42,572 bases of DNA from Alphaproteobacteria bacterium (GCA_004292755.1 RDXE01000056.1:1-42572); one strand, 5' to 3'. Positions 1 to 8,503 are shown, counted from the first letter of the stretch. Numbers and translations: made by a program. The notes: generated by a model from the sequence alone, not told the origin.

Positions 1-207
1 GACGCGGGCTTCCAGAAGAAGTGCATTGACCGGCTACGCCATCTGGCGGGCACGGGTGGGCGCTCGGTTCTGTTTGTCAGCCACGATATGGCCGCGGTGG
101 AATCCCTGTGCACACGCGCGATGGTGCTGGACCACGGGCGCAAAGTGTTTGATGGCGACACGGCAGGCGCGATTGCCGAGTATCGCGCGCGCCAGCAGCT
201 GTCATGA
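1..207 (+). CDS. ABC-type polysaccharide/O-antigen export ATPase, C-terminal end (partial)
   Basis: Only the last 68 codons are in the window; the gene begins before base 1 and ends in TGA at 205-207. The visible protein has the H-loop region SVLFVSHDMAAVESLCTRA, followed by LDHGRKVFDGD, and opens with DAGFQKKC. This DAxFQxKC...VSHDMxxVxxLC pattern is typical of the Wzt/RfbB/TagH family, which energises ABC-2 export of O-antigen, capsule or teichoic-acid chains across the inner membrane. Walker A, the signature motif and any C-terminal glycan-binding domain are not visible; the protein stops soon after the ATPase core, so it would lack the long Wzt carbohydrate-binding tail. The stop overlaps the next gene's start (ATGA), so the two are probably co-translated. 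The family call is fairly safe; the substrate is unknown. Confidence 0.8.
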   Translation, partial: DAGFQKKCIDRLRHLAGTGGRSVLFVSHDMAAVESLCTRAMVLDHGRKVFDGDTAGAIAEYRARQQLS

Positions 208-1148
208 GCCTGCCGCTGTTCACGCCGCCGCGGAGCCTGCCGCCTGGGTTTGAGCCTCTGCCCGACTGGCGTTGGCAGATGGTGACGGCACCCGATGGTG
301 CCCGGTTGCGCGTCGGCCACCATCCCCTGCCCGAGGCGCGCGCGCGCGTGCTGGTGCTGCCCGGCTTCAGCGAGTTTGCCGAGAAGTATTGGGAGATCGC
401 GCGCTGGCTGATCTCCCTCCAACTGGAGCCATGGACCCTCGATTGGCGCGGGCAGGGAGGCTCGACTCGTTCGCCCTTCAACCCCGAAGCCCTGCAGATC
501 ACTGGGTTTGAGCGGCACATCGCCGACCTGCGTCATGTGCTGGCGGAAACCGTGCCGAGCACCCTGCCGCGCGGCCTGCTCGCCCATTCCATGGGGGGAC
601 ATTTGGCCTTGCGCTTTGTCTGTGAGCATCCCGGTGTGGTTGCGCGGGCCGTGCTGTCCGCGCCGATGCTTGGGGTGCCAACGGGCGCCTTTCCGCTGCC
701 CGTTGCCCGTGGCATTGCCGAGGCGCATGTGCTGGCCGGGTTGGGCGCGCGCTTCGTCTGGGGGTTTGGCCCCTGGCGTGACCGACCGGCCCGCCGCGAG
801 GCGACCAGCCGGGATGAGACGCTGCGCCGGGTTCACACGGAATGGTTTGCTGCCAATCCTGTGTTGCGCATCGGTGGCCCGGCCTGGAGCTGGCTGGCCA
901 GCGCGCTCGCCTCCTGCGCGGTGTTGGCGCGACCGGCGATGCTGCGTCAGGCTCAGGTGCCGTTGTTGATCGGCAGTGCGGGAGACGAGCGGTTTGTCAG
1001 CCCCGCGGCCATTACCCACGCCTGCGCTTATTTGGGTACGGCCCAGCATCGCCACTACCCGGAGGCACGCCACGAATTGTTCCTGGAACTGCCAGCCGTG
1101 CGGGAGGCATGGCGCCAGGAAGTGGCAGGGTTCCTGGCGGCGCTGTAG
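204..1148 (+). CDS. alpha/beta hydrolase, lysophospholipase-like
   Basis: A 314-residue serine hydrolase of the alpha/beta fold, closest in pattern to PldB/monoacylglycerol lipase (Hydrolase_4) proteins. An oxyanion-hole strand VLVLPGFSEF lies near residues 49-58, DWRGQGGS near 80-87, and the nucleophile elbow AHSMGG places the catalytic Ser at 129. The probable acid is Asp261 (GSAGDERFV) and the base His290 (EARHELFLE), giving a full triad. There is no signal peptide or membrane segment, so it should be cytoplasmic. The start overlaps the stop of the export ATPase by four bases, implying one transcript. The likely chemistry is ester hydrolysis of lysophospholipid or acylglycerol; the true substrate cannot be read from sequence. 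Confidence 0.8.
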   Translation: MSLPLFTPPRSLPPGFEPLPDWRWQMVTAPDGARLRVGHHPLPEARARVLVLPGFSEFAEKYWEIARWLISLQLEPWTLDWRGQGGSTRSPFNPEALQITGFERHIADLRHVLAETVPSTLPRGLLAHSMGGHLALRFVCEHPGVVARAVLSAPMLGVPTGAFPLPVARGIAEAHVLAGLGARFVWGFGPWRDRPARREATSRDETLRRVHTEWFAANPVLRIGGPAWSWLASALASCAVLARPAMLRQAQVPLLIGSAGDERFVSPAAITHACAYLGTAQHRHYPEARHELFLELPAVREAWRQEVAGFLAAL

Positions 1149-1229
1149 CGCCTTCCGCCGCGGCAACAAGACACCTTGGTGGATCAGGCCCGGCATGACA
1201 CCCAATCCTGGCTTTGGGATAGGTGGTGG

Positions 1230-1988
1230 ATGGACACTCTGGACCATTTGCTGGACCGCAACTTGGCCTGGGCCAAGCGCAAGGCCAATGCGGACGCGAC
1301 CTATTTCCAGCGGATGGCCGAACAGCAAAGCCCGCACTATCTGTGGATTGGGTGTTCGGACAGTCGGGTGACGGCCAATTCCGTGATGGGGCTGGATCCG
1401 GGCGAAGTGTTTGTTCATCGCAACATCGCCAACATGGTTCACACCAGTGATTTGAATCTGCTGTCCGTGATTGAATATGCGTTGGAGGTGTTGAACATCC
1501 GCCACATCATTCTGTGTGGTCACTATGGCTGCGGCGGCATTCAGCGGGCTTTGACTGGCGCGCATTCCGCCCTGGTGGATCACTGGTTGCAACCCATTGC
1601 CATGCTGTACCGCAAGCATCGCGCGGTGTTCGACGCCATGGCGGACGAACAACGCCATGCCCGCCTGTGCGAGATCAACGTGGAGATGCAGGTTCGTCGC
1701 CTCGCGGCGACACCACTGGTGGAGGCGGCGTGGGCGCGCGGCCAGCCGGTGATGCTGCATGGCTGGATCTACGCCATCCATGACGGCTTGCTGCGCGATC
1801 TTGGCCCTCATCTTGACAGCGCTGCTGAGCGTGATGCGCTGCCCTCGATCGACTCGCGGGTGTCCCAGGCAGTCGACCCGCCGACGGCCGCTCGGCGCAA
1901 TGCGCTGCACGCGTTCTCTGCCATGGCGCCTGACCCAGTGGGGGCGTGCGCCTGTGGGGAGCTTGCAGCAACTCAGGCGGGGGAGTAG
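1230..1988 (+). CDS. can: beta-class carbonic anhydrase
   Basis: A 252-residue beta-carbonic anhydrase, catalysing reversible hydration of CO2 to bicarbonate with a zinc ion in the cytoplasm. All family residues are present: Cys42, Asp44 and Arg46 in the CSDSR motif, and His98 and Cys101 in GHYGCGG. Zinc is expected on Cys42, His98 and Cys101, with the Asp44/Arg46 dyad controlling access. I chose ATG 1230 because translation from here matches the usual N-terminus of the family and a purine-rich GGATAGGTGG precedes it; an in-frame TTG at 1176 would add 18 residues. The last 50 or so residues are a low-complexity tail longer than in the E. coli enzyme. It stands 81 bases after the hydrolase and could be transcribed separately. 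Confidence 0.93.
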   Translation: MDTLDHLLDRNLAWAKRKANADATYFQRMAEQQSPHYLWIGCSDSRVTANSVMGLDPGEVFVHRNIANMVHTSDLNLLSVIEYALEVLNIRHIILCGHYGCGGIQRALTGAHSALVDHWLQPIAMLYRKHRAVFDAMADEQRHARLCEINVEMQVRRLAATPLVEAAWARGQPVMLHGWIYAIHDGLLRDLGPHLDSAAERDALPSIDSRVSQAVDPPTAARRNALHAFSAMAPDPVGACACGELAATQAGE

Positions 1989-2018
1989 TGTGCGCGGCCC
2001 GAAACTGAGGGTGATCCC

Positions 2019-2276
2019 ATGACCGATGTCGGCGGCATTGCAGCAGAACAACTCCGCTCCTTCATCGAGCGCATCGAGCGCTTGGAGGAGGAGAAGAAAG
2101 CCCTTCAGTCCGACATCAAGGACATTTTCGCCGAGGCCAAAGGCAATGGCTTTGATGTGAAAATCATGCGCCAGATCCTGAAACTGCGTAAGATGGATCA
2201 GGCTGAGGTGGACGAGCAGGAAACCTTGTTGGACGTGTACCGCCAAGCCCTGGGCATGCTGCCGCCCACCGAGTAG
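2019..2276 (+). CDS. gapR: GapR-family nucleoid protein (DUF2312)
   Basis: An 85-residue protein with the full DUF2312/GapR signature: an N-terminal coiled coil (FIERIERLEEEKKALQSDIK) followed by DIFAEAKGNGFDVKIMRQIL and a short C-terminal helix. In Caulobacter, GapR binds AT-rich, overtwisted DNA as a tetramer and is needed for normal replication and chromosome organisation. The family is largely restricted to Alphaproteobacteria, which makes this one of the better taxonomic markers in the window. The ATG lies a few bases after a GAGGGTGATCCC stretch that can serve as ribosome binding site. Length and motif fit the family exactly. It has no functional link to its neighbours that I can see. 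Confidence 0.93.
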   Translation: MTDVGGIAAEQLRSFIERIERLEEEKKALQSDIKDIFAEAKGNGFDVKIMRQILKLRKMDQAEVDEQETLLDVYRQALGMLPPTE

Positions 2277-2319
2277 GGGTGCCCCAGACCCACCTGCGGC
2301 ACGACAGAGGAGAGACCGG

Positions 2320-2532
2320 ATGACCGACCTGACCCGCAGCATCGGTGCCGCCGCTGTCTCAACGGCGATGGCAGCCACCCGCGCCGCCACGGCCGTTGGC
2401 GAGGCGGAGCCCGACCAGCGCTCCGAAGCGGTGGTGCGCCTGTTCGGCCTCGGCACCCAGGCCAAAGCGACCGGCCTCGCCTTTCGCGAGAGCGCCGCGA
2501 CCCAGCGGCGCGTGCTGGACCTGATCGCCTAG
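2320..2532 (+). CDS. small Ala-rich protein of unknown function
   Basis: A 70-residue ORF starting at ATG 2320 behind a good GGAGAG ribosome binding site, 43 bases after gapR. The protein is rich in Ala, Arg and Thr, has no cysteine, no signal peptide and no membrane span, and is probably helical (AAAVSTAMAATRAAT, then GLGTQAKATGLAFRE). I do not recognise the family. Its good start signal, its G+C-rich codon positions like those of its neighbours, and its snug fit between gapR and the haemoglobin gene argue that it is real. The stop codon is 14 bases before the haemoglobin start, suggesting co-transcription. No function is assigned. Confidence 0.6.
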   Translation: MTDLTRSIGAAAVSTAMAATRAATAVGEAEPDQRSEAVVRLFGLGTQAKATGLAFRESAATQRRVLDLIA

Positions 2533-2546
2533 CAGGATTGCCGACG

Positions 2547-2996
2547 ATGGCGCTCAGCACCTATGACCGCTTGGGAGGAGGCGACGGCGTGCGCCGTTTG
2601 GCTGCGCGCTTTTATCAGTTGATGGACACCCTGCCCGAGGCTGCTGCCTGCCGCGCCGTCCATCCCCCCAGCCTCGCGCACGCCCAAGCGATGCTGGTCA
2701 GCTATCTGGACTACTGGTTCGGCGGCCCCGACGATTTCATCCGCCACCACGGCCCCCCCGCGATGCGCCGCCGCCACCTGCACGTTGCCATTGGCGAAGC
2801 CGAAATCCGCGGTTGGCTGGTGTGCTTCCATCAGGCCTGGGCCGAAACCGTCGCCGACCGCACGCTGGATGCCGAAGTGCTGCCCCGGGTGGAGCAACTC
2901 GCCTGGCACATGGCCAACCAACCGGGCGTCCAAGCACCCAACCTCCCGCACACCACACCGCCCGCGGTGCCGGTCTCGGCGATCCGGGTGGCTTAG
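2547..2996 (+). CDS. group II truncated haemoglobin
   Basis: A 149-residue protein of the 2/2 (truncated) haemoglobin family. It opens with the family N-terminus (STYDRLGGGDGVRRLAARFY), contains FGGPDDFIRHHGPPAMRRRH, then the proximal-histidine region RRRHLHVAIGEAE, and RGWLVCFHQAW carries the G8 tryptophan that marks group II. Such proteins bind O2, NO or related ligands and are linked to nitrosative or oxidative stress. The chosen ATG (2547) has AGGA nine bases upstream; an in-frame TTG at 2538 is less likely. The last 25 residues are a proline-rich tail beyond the globin fold. It may share a transcript with the 70-residue gene upstream. The group call is firm, the physiological role is not. 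Confidence 0.87.
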   Translation: MALSTYDRLGGGDGVRRLAARFYQLMDTLPEAAACRAVHPPSLAHAQAMLVSYLDYWFGGPDDFIRHHGPPAMRRRHLHVAIGEAEIRGWLVCFHQAWAETVADRTLDAEVLPRVEQLAWHMANQPGVQAPNLPHTTPPAVPVSAIRVA

Positions 2997-3127
2997 CCGG
3001 TTTACAGGTTACAATCAATTGCCCGAGGCGGCCTTTTGGCGACGCCGAAGACGGACGCGATTTTCCGCTCCCCTTCCTGTTATCGGCGTTGTCTTCTCCT
3101 TCGTCTTCTGAGATTCTCGCCCTGGGG
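2997..3127. other. intergenic region at the boundary to an AT-richer patch
   Basis: A 131-base gap between two convergent genes (haemoglobin on + and the PLD-fold gene on -). It contains pyrimidine-rich runs (CTTCTCC, CTTCGTCTTC) and short inverted matches such as GACGCCGA with TCGGCGTT, but no convincing terminator with a T-tract. Base composition begins to fall here. I saw no ORF, tRNA or recognisable end of a mobile element. Confidence 0.4.
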
Positions 3128-4387
3128 CTAGTTGTTCCGTCTTCTCAGAGAGAAAAGAATGTATGCTCCGGAATCTGGCGATGTTTGTTTGAGCGCCTCT
3201 TGATAAGCAACACCATATTCCGGCGCCTCCGGTACGAGGTCTTGAACCCGTTGCCAGGGTTGATCCTCTCGAGGGATTAAATTTAACGGTCTCAAAAGGC
3301 TACCCACATCCTCCGATGGTACGATGGCATTAGCATCGTCAAGAACTGGTATCCACCTTTGCCCATTACTCTCAAAAAAATACTCGAATTTTCCTCTGAC
3401 ATCATTGTATACACGCACGCGCACTTGTCTCATACCTGGGGAAGGCAGCGGTCGAAAGGGCTTCGGCGTGCGTTGAAGGTCAGGTTGAAATCTATCGTCA
3501 ATGAACCAGTCTGCAGCCAATTCCGCGGCTCCACCGTCGGCTTCCAGACCTTCAACTCTGCACCATAGCGAATGCGCAGCGTTTCCAACATGAGCGAGTG
3601 CAGTCACGGGGGATGACGGTGCCGTGGAAAAAAGATACATATGCACCTCAGCGTTGATCGCTTGAACATTTGCACCTAGAGCACTCGGCAACTCAAAGTA
3701 AACGATGTCGCCATTCTTTGGTACGCCCCCATTTTTGCTTACTGAAAGGACGAGAATAGTCCTTCTATTCTCAACATCATTAGGTGTATCACGGGTCTTG
3801 TCACCCATTCCTTGAATGAATTGATTGGTCCACCAAGCATATGCTTGTTTCATTGTCGGTTTGTAGGGTACAGCCTGGGCTGCGGCATTCGCAATATGCT
3901 GGCGAATAGCCTTGAACTGCTCGTCCTGCGAATCGCCCTCAAGTAGAACCCCTGCTTCGCCATTGAGTCCGAGCAGTGCAAAGCCGGTTAGGTTATGGGA
4001 ACCGATGAACGCTGCACTAGTGCCATCCGTCATTTCCATCAGGTAGACTTTACTGTGAAGCATCGGGTGGTATCGATAAAAGCGGTGGACCGCGTTAGGA
4101 CCTGTTGCCCGAGTGTGCCCAAGATGAACAAGCAGTGCCTTTTGATCGACACCTTGCTCAAGGAGGTGGTCCAGGGCGGCAAATGCGCGCCACGTTGCGG
4201 CGCCGACAACAAGCTGTGCAAGCTTTTCTGGATTTTCGCTCAACGGCGCCTGAATAGCGGCGACGCCCTCTACCGTAACAAACCCAGAAACAAGCCACGC
4301 TTGCCTACAGCGGGTGAGGCGGTCAGTTAGCAGAGTCTGTATCTTACTTTGCGGATTGTCGAATAGAACACGAGCATTGATCGCCAT
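3128..4387 (-). CDS. phospholipase D-fold protein with a single HxK motif
   Basis: A 419-residue protein of the phospholipase D/nuclease superfamily. One catalytic motif is visible near residues 109-133: MLHSKVYLMEM followed by FIGSHNLTG, i.e. HxK and GSxN with Glu in the place where many family members have Asp. A single HxK copy suggests it works as a dimer, as in the BfiI/NgoFVII-like nucleases. The C-terminal 250 residues are unassigned and may be a recognition or effector part. The start ATG 4387 has GGAG five bases upstream. The gene is clearly poorer in G+C than its neighbours: 25/60 at 3721-3780 and 30/60 at 3841-3900, against 42/60 at 5041-5100 in hutU, which points to horizontal transfer. 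No methylase or helicase partner is adjacent. Nuclease or phosphodiesterase activity is inferred. Confidence 0.72.
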   Translation of the reverse strand: MAINARVLFDNPQSKIQTLLTDRLTRCRQAWLVSGFVTVEGVAAIQAPLSENPEKLAQLVVGAATWRAFAALDHLLEQGVDQKALLVHLGHTRATGPNAVHRFYRYHPMLHSKVYLMEMTDGTSAAFIGSHNLTGFALLGLNGEAGVLLEGDSQDEQFKAIRQHIANAAAQAVPYKPTMKQAYAWWTNQFIQGMGDKTRDTPNDVENRRTILVLSVSKNGGVPKNGDIVYFELPSALGANVQAINAEVHMYLFSTAPSSPVTALAHVGNAAHSLWCRVEGLEADGGAAELAADWFIDDRFQPDLQRTPKPFRPLPSPGMRQVRVRVYNDVRGKFEYFFESNGQRWIPVLDDANAIVPSEDVGSLLRPLNLIPREDQPWQRVQDLVPEAPEYGVAYQEALKQTSPDSGAYILFSLRRRNN

Positions 4388-4615
4388 GGAAACTCCGTGC
4401 GCTTTGCGTCTACGTTGCTATAAACTAGACTTATCGCGCCAAAAACGATCTGATCAAGATAATTTTCGGAGTAATTTTTAACGCCATAATTGTAAGCCAC
4501 GGCCCACAAAAAAGAACCCACAAACAGGTAGTTCTGCGAGTGTGAGAAAATATTCTGTGTAGTCACCTACAACACTCGCTGTTCTTTTGGGGTCATAATC
4601 TGTGAATCCCACCCC
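4388..4615. other. AT-rich intergenic region upstream of the PLD-fold gene
   Basis: A 228-base AT-rich stretch (19/60 G+C at 4441-4500) between the PLD-fold gene and hutU. It must carry the PLD promoter on the minus strand; a weak pair reading TTGATC, 16 bases, GATAAG is present on that strand around 4430-4460. It also contains a 79-codon open frame that overlaps the PLD gene and lacks a ribosome binding site, which I do not accept as a gene. No attachment site or repeat is obvious. Confidence 0.45.
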
Positions 4616-6304
4616 CTACTCCAGAAACGGCAATTTCAACCCCTGCTCCCGTGCGCAGGTGACAGCGATGTCATATCCCGCGTCGGCGTGGCGCATCACG
4701 CCGGTTGCCGGGTCGTTCCACAGCACGCGTGCCACGCGGCGGGCGGCGTCTTCGGTGCCGTCGCACACCACAACCATGCCGGAGTGTTGGGAGTAGCCAA
4801 TGCCGACACCACCACCATGGTGCAAGGAGACCCAGGTGGCGCCAGAGGCGCAGTTCAGGAGCGCGTTCAACAGCGGCCAGTCGGCAACCGCGTCGCTGCC
4901 ATCCAGCATGGCTTCGGTTTCGCGGTTGGGGCTGGCGACACTGCCGCTGTCCAGATGATCGCGACCGATCACAATCGGCGCCTTTAGCTCGCCCCGGGCG
5001 ACCATCTCGTTGAACGCAAGGCCCAGCCGGTGGCGTTGGCCCAGGCCAACCCAGCAGATGCGCGCCGGCAGGCCTTGGAAGTGAATGCGCTCCCGCGCCA
5101 TGTCCAACCAGCGATGCAGGTGCGGATCATCGGGGATCAATTCCTTCACCTTGGCATCGGTGCGCCAGATATCCTCCGGATCGCCTGAGAGCGCACACCA
5201 GCGGAAGGGGCCGATGCCGCGGCAGAACAGCGGGCGAATATAGGCGGGCACGAAGCCTGGGAAAGCGAAGGCGTCGGCCACCCCCATCTCTTGCGCCATC
5301 GCGCGGATGTTGTTGCCATAGTCGAGGGTGGGGATGCCCATGGCGTGCAGGTCGAGCATGGCGCGCACCTGGCGGGCCATGCTGGCCTTGGCCGCCTGTT
5401 CGGTGCCAACGGGGTCGCTCTCGCGGCGGGTTGCATGCTCGTCCAAGGTCCACCCCGCGGGCAGATACCCGTTCAGCGGGTCATGGGCGGAGGTTTGGTC
5501 GGTCACCATGTCTGGTCGGGCGCGCTGGTCGCCGGCACGCACCCGGTGCGCAATCTCGGGGAACACCTCGGCCGCATTGCCCAGCAAGCCAATGGAGACC
5601 GGACTGCCACTGTCCCGCGCCTCGGCCAGCCACGCCAGCGCCTCATCCAGGCTGGCGGTTTGGCGGTCGAGATAGCCAGTGGCAAGGCGCTTTTCAATTC
5701 GGCTGGGCTGGCATTCCACGCCCAACAGCGAGGCTCCCGCCATGGTGGCGGCGAGCGGCTGCGCACCCCCCATGCCGCCGAGGCCACCGGTGAGAATCCA
5801 CCGCCCCGTCAAATCCCCGCCATAGTGCTGCCGACCAGCCTCGACAAAGGTCTCGTAGGTGCCCTGCACAATGCCCTGGGAGCCGATGTAAATCCACGAG
5901 CCCGCAGTCATTTGCCCGTACATCATCAGGCCCTTGCGGTCGAGGGCGTGGAAATGGTCCCAGGTGGCCCATTTGCCAACCAGATTGGAATTGGCGATCA
6001 ACACCCTGGGGGCATCGGCATGGGTGCGAAACACGCCCACCGGCTTGCCAGATTGCACCAGCAGGGTTTCATCGGCCTCCAGGCGCTCCAGCGCGTGGAC
6101 AATGCGGTCAAAGCTGTCCCAATCGCGCGCGGCACGGCCGATGCCGCCATACACCACCAACTCCTCCGGGCGCTCTGCCACCGCGGGGTCGAGGTTGTTC
6201 AGCAGCATGCGCAAGGCGGCTTCGGTCTGCCAGGACTTGGCGGTCAGAGCGGTGCCGTGCGGGGCGCGGAGGATGCGGGTGTTGTCCAAGTGCCGACGGG
6301 TCAT
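4616..6304 (-). CDS. hutU: urocanate hydratase
   Basis: A 562-residue urocanase, second enzyme of histidine degradation: urocanate plus water gives imidazolone propionate, using tightly bound NAD+. The whole length matches the family (usually about 555). Visible landmarks are [17 protein letters not shown] near the N-terminus, the NAD-binding [18 protein letters not shown], the [10 protein letters not shown] segment holding the conserved cysteine, and the near-invariant C-terminal runs [18 protein letters not shown] and [19 protein letters not shown] chose ATG 6304 because AAAGGA lies nine bases upstream; a TTG at 6334 would add ten residues. It follows hutF by 45 bases on the same strand, so the two probably form an operon. 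hutH, hutI and a formylglutamate hydrolase are not in the window. Confidence 0.97.
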   Translation of the reverse strand: MTRRHLDNTRILRAPHGTALTAKSWQTEAALRMLLNNLDPAVAERPEELVVYGGIGRAARDWDSFDRIVHALERLEADETLLVQSGKPVGVFRTHADAPRVLIANSNLVGKWATWDHFHALDRKGLMMYGQMTAGSWIYIGSQGIVQGTYETFVEAGRQHYGGDLTGRWILTGGLGGMGGAQPLAATMAGASLLGVECQPSRIEKRLATGYLDRQTASLDEALAWLAEARDSGSPVSIGLLGNAAEVFPEIAHRVRAGDQRARPDMVTDQTSAHDPLNGYLPAGWTLDEHATRRESDPVGTEQAAKASMARQVRAMLDLHAMGIPTLDYGNNIRAMAQEMGVADAFAFPGFVPAYIRPLFCRGIGPFRWCALSGDPEDIWRTDAKVKELIPDDPHLHRWLDMARERIHFQGLPARICWVGLGQRHRLGLAFNEMVARGELKAPIVIGRDHLDSGSVASPNRETEAMLDGSDAVADWPLLNALLNCASGATWVSLHHGGGVGIGYSQHSGMVVVCDGTEDAARRVARVLWNDPATGVMRHADAGYDIAVTCAREQGLKLPFLE

Positions 6305-6349
6305 CGCGAACAGTCCTTTGGGCAGAAAACGCAAGGGTTGAAGGGCGGG

Positions 6350-7732
6350 CTACCCTGTCACGTGGTCAAGCGCCCGGCGAAAGCCCGCGGCAATCGTCTC
6401 TTCATCCGCGTGGCGACCATCGCGGATCACCCACCGTCCCCCCACCATCACGTGGCGCACGGGGGTGGCGGAGCCAGAGAACACCCAGCTGTCAATCGCG
6501 AGGTTGCCGGGGCGATGGGTCAGCGCCGGGTGGTCTGGGTCCAGCACCACAAGGTCGGCCCGCAGGCCCGGCTCCAGTGCCCCAATTGGGCGCCCCAGCG
6601 CCTGCGCGCCCCCTGCCAGCGCCTGACGGAACAAGGCCGCCCCCGTGGAGGCGCCGGGCGTGGTTTCAACCAGATTGCGGCCCTGCTGTTCCAGGCGGCG
6701 GGTGTATTCCAGCCAGCGCAACTCCTCCACTGGGCTGGTGCCGACATTGCTGTCGCTGCCGATGCCAAACCGCCCGCCTGCTGCCAGATAAGGCAGCAGT
6801 GGAAACAAGCCATCGCCCAGGTTGGCCTCAGTGGTCGGGCACAAGCCTGCAACGGCGCCACTGGTGGCGAGGCGCTGAGTTTCGGCTGCCGTCATGTGGG
6901 TGGCGTGGATCAGGCACCAGCGCTCCGACAGGCCGATGTGATTCAACAGCCACTCGACAGGTCGTTCGCCAGACCAGGCGATGCAGTCCGCCACTTCCTT
7001 TGGCTGCTCGGCTGCGTGGATGTGCAGCGGCAGATTGCCCAGCTGGTGTGCCAGCGCCACCACCTCAGCCAGAGCCGCTGGAGGCACAGCCCGCAGACTG
7101 TGCGGCGCAAGGCCCAGGGCAATGTTCGGGTTCTGGTGATAGGTGGTGATCAACTCCTCCACCACGCGGGCGAAGGTGTCAGTCGACAAGATGAAGCGGC
7201 GCTGCCCCTCGGTTGGCGGAACGCCGCCAAACTGCGCGGTCTGATACAGCACCGGCAGCAGCGTCAGCGCGATGCCCGCTTGCTGCGCCCCGGCCACCAC
7301 ACGATGGGCCAACTCGGCTGGATCGGCATAGCAGTGACCGGACGGGTCACAATGCAGATAATGAAACTCCCCCAGGGTGGTATAGCCGTTGCGCAGCAAC
7401 TCCACCCCCAGTTGGGCTGTGATGGCCTGCACATCCTCAGGACGCAGGCGGGCGAGGAAGCGATACATCACCTCCCGCCAACTCCAGAAACTGTCGCCCT
7501 CGGGGCCGGCGCGTTCCGCTAGGCCAGCCATTGCGCGCTGGAAGGCGTGGCTGTGCAGGTTGGCCATGCCCGGCACAACCAATCCACCAGCTGGCGTGGC
7601 ATCGGGGTGAAGACCAGGGGTAATCGCACTGATGGTGCCCGTGGCATCAATTGCCACAGTGGCGGGACCAGCCATCGCCCCATCGCGCCACAGCGCTGGC
7701 GTCGACAGCAAATGCGATGCTGACACTGTCAT
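6350..7732 (-). CDS. hutF: formimidoylglutamate deiminase
   Basis: A 460-residue amidohydrolase-superfamily enzyme converting N-formimino-L-glutamate to N-formyl-L-glutamate and ammonia, the route of the five-step histidine pathway that avoids direct formimidoylglutamase. Metal-ligand and catalytic motifs are all visible: NLHSHAFQRAMAG (His60 and His62), HIHAAEQ, IHATHM and GIGSDSNVGTSPVEELRWLE. Length and architecture match HutF and not guanine deaminase or imidazolonepropionase. ATG 7732 is preceded by AAGGGTGG. It is the first gene of a hutF-hutU operon. A palindromic site 58 bases upstream of the start could be the operator. Products would feed a formylglutamate hydrolase (HutG type) encoded elsewhere. 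Confidence 0.95.
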   Translation of the reverse strand: MTVSASHLLSTPALWRDGAMAGPATVAIDATGTISAITPGLHPDATPAGGLVVPGMANLHSHAFQRAMAGLAERAGPEGDSFWSWREVMYRFLARLRPEDVQAITAQLGVELLRNGYTTLGEFHYLHCDPSGHCYADPAELAHRVVAGAQQAGIALTLLPVLYQTAQFGGVPPTEGQRRFILSTDTFARVVEELITTYHQNPNIALGLAPHSLRAVPPAALAEVVALAHQLGNLPLHIHAAEQPKEVADCIAWSGERPVEWLLNHIGLSERWCLIHATHMTAAETQRLATSGAVAGLCPTTEANLGDGLFPLLPYLAAGGRFGIGSDSNVGTSPVEELRWLEYTRRLEQQGRNLVETTPGASTGAALFRQALAGGAQALGRPIGALEPGLRADLVVLDPDHPALTHRPGNLAIDSWVFSGSATPVRHVMVGGRWVIRDGRHADEETIAAGFRRALDHVTG

Positions 7733-7787
7733 CCTGCCACCCTTATCCCCAGCGCAACCTCTACGACCCTACGCAGCCGTTGGATAC

Positions 7788-7800
7788 CTGTCTAGACCAG
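7788..7800. promoter_or_regulatory. palindromic candidate operator upstream of hutF
   Basis: The sequence CTGTCTAGACCAG contains a perfect 8-base palindrome, GTCTAGAC (7790-7797), 58 bases upstream of the hutF start and about 150 bases before the divergent rhodanese gene. GntR-type HutC repressors bind palindromes of a similar TGT-n-ACA layout before hut genes. The match is by shape only, and no hutC gene is in the window. Confidence 0.3.
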
Positions 7801-7951
7801 TCACGACAGGAGGGACAGATGCGACGGCGGCGCCGCGCGCGCCTGTGCCGCATGGTGATGTCGTCTGAGTGCGTCTATTGCTATACGCAGTTCGCGGATG
7901 GTCTGGGTGGCGGGGGCCTCAGACAGGATCGTCCGCGTCCGAGGGGACTGG

Positions 7952-8467
7952 ATGCTGCCGACGATTGACCCTAGTTCTGCTGCGACCATGGCCAACCAGG
8001 GTGACGCATTCCTGGTCGACATTCGCTCGCCTGCGGAGCACGCTCGCCTGCATATTCCGGGCTCCCATCTTGCTCCGTTAGAGCATGTGGAAGCAGCTGA
8101 CATTCCCGCAGACAAGGTCACGATTTTCCTGTGCCGCACTGGCCTGCGCACGGAACGCGCAGCGGATCGCTTGGCGGCCGCCGCGCCGGGTGTCGCTTAC
8201 ATGCTGGATGGTGGTTTGACTGCCTGGATTGCCGCTGGCTTGCCGGTGGTGGAGGATCGTCACGTTCAGATGGAGAGTGAACGGCAGGTTCAGATTTTGC
8301 TCGGCGTGATGGTGCTGTTGGGCATTGCCCTCGGTGAATATCTCGATCCGGCTTGGTACTGGCTGGCAGCCGCCACGGCAGCGGCTTTGGTGGTTACGGG
8401 GGTGACCGGTGGGTCGATGCTGGCCCGTTTTCTGGATCACATGCCCTGGAATCGTGCCCGCGGATAG
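7952..8467 (+). CDS. YgaP-like rhodanese with two C-terminal membrane helices
   Basis: A 171-residue inner-membrane sulfurtransferase. Residues about 5-105 form a rhodanese domain with the entry motif FLVDIRSPAEHARLHIPGS and the active-site loop FLCRTGLRT, whose Cys61 would carry the persulfide. Residues about 110-160 form two membrane helices ending in FLDHMPWNRA, the ending typical of YgaP/DUF2892 proteins. YgaP of E. coli is an integral-membrane rhodanese whose sulfur donor and acceptor remain uncertain. ATG 7952 is chosen because GAGGGG stands five bases before it; an upstream in-frame ATG at 7898 has no ribosome binding site. The MsrQ-like gene follows 36 bases downstream on the same strand, suggesting a shared redox or sulfur role. 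Confidence 0.85.
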   Translation: MLPTIDPSSAATMANQGDAFLVDIRSPAEHARLHIPGSHLAPLEHVEAADIPADKVTIFLCRTGLRTERAADRLAAAAPGVAYMLDGGLTAWIAAGLPVVEDRHVQMESERQVQILLGVMVLLGIALGEYLDPAWYWLAAATAAALVVTGVTGGSMLARFLDHMPWNRARG

Positions 8468-8503
8468 GCAAGGCTGGCCCCGCTGGCAGCCTTGGGGGAC
8501 AGC

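Noticed and set aside
4327-4566. 79-codon open frame on the minus strand overlapping the start of the PLD-fold gene
   Set aside because: It begins at GTG with no ribosome binding site, overlaps the well-supported PLD start out of frame by 61 bases, and shows no recognisable motif; AT-rich DNA in its upstream part makes it hard to judge but not convincing.
5291-7522. 743-codon open frame on the plus strand
   Set aside because: It is the antisense of hutU and hutF, whose motifs are unmistakable; long antisense frames are common in G+C-rich DNA.
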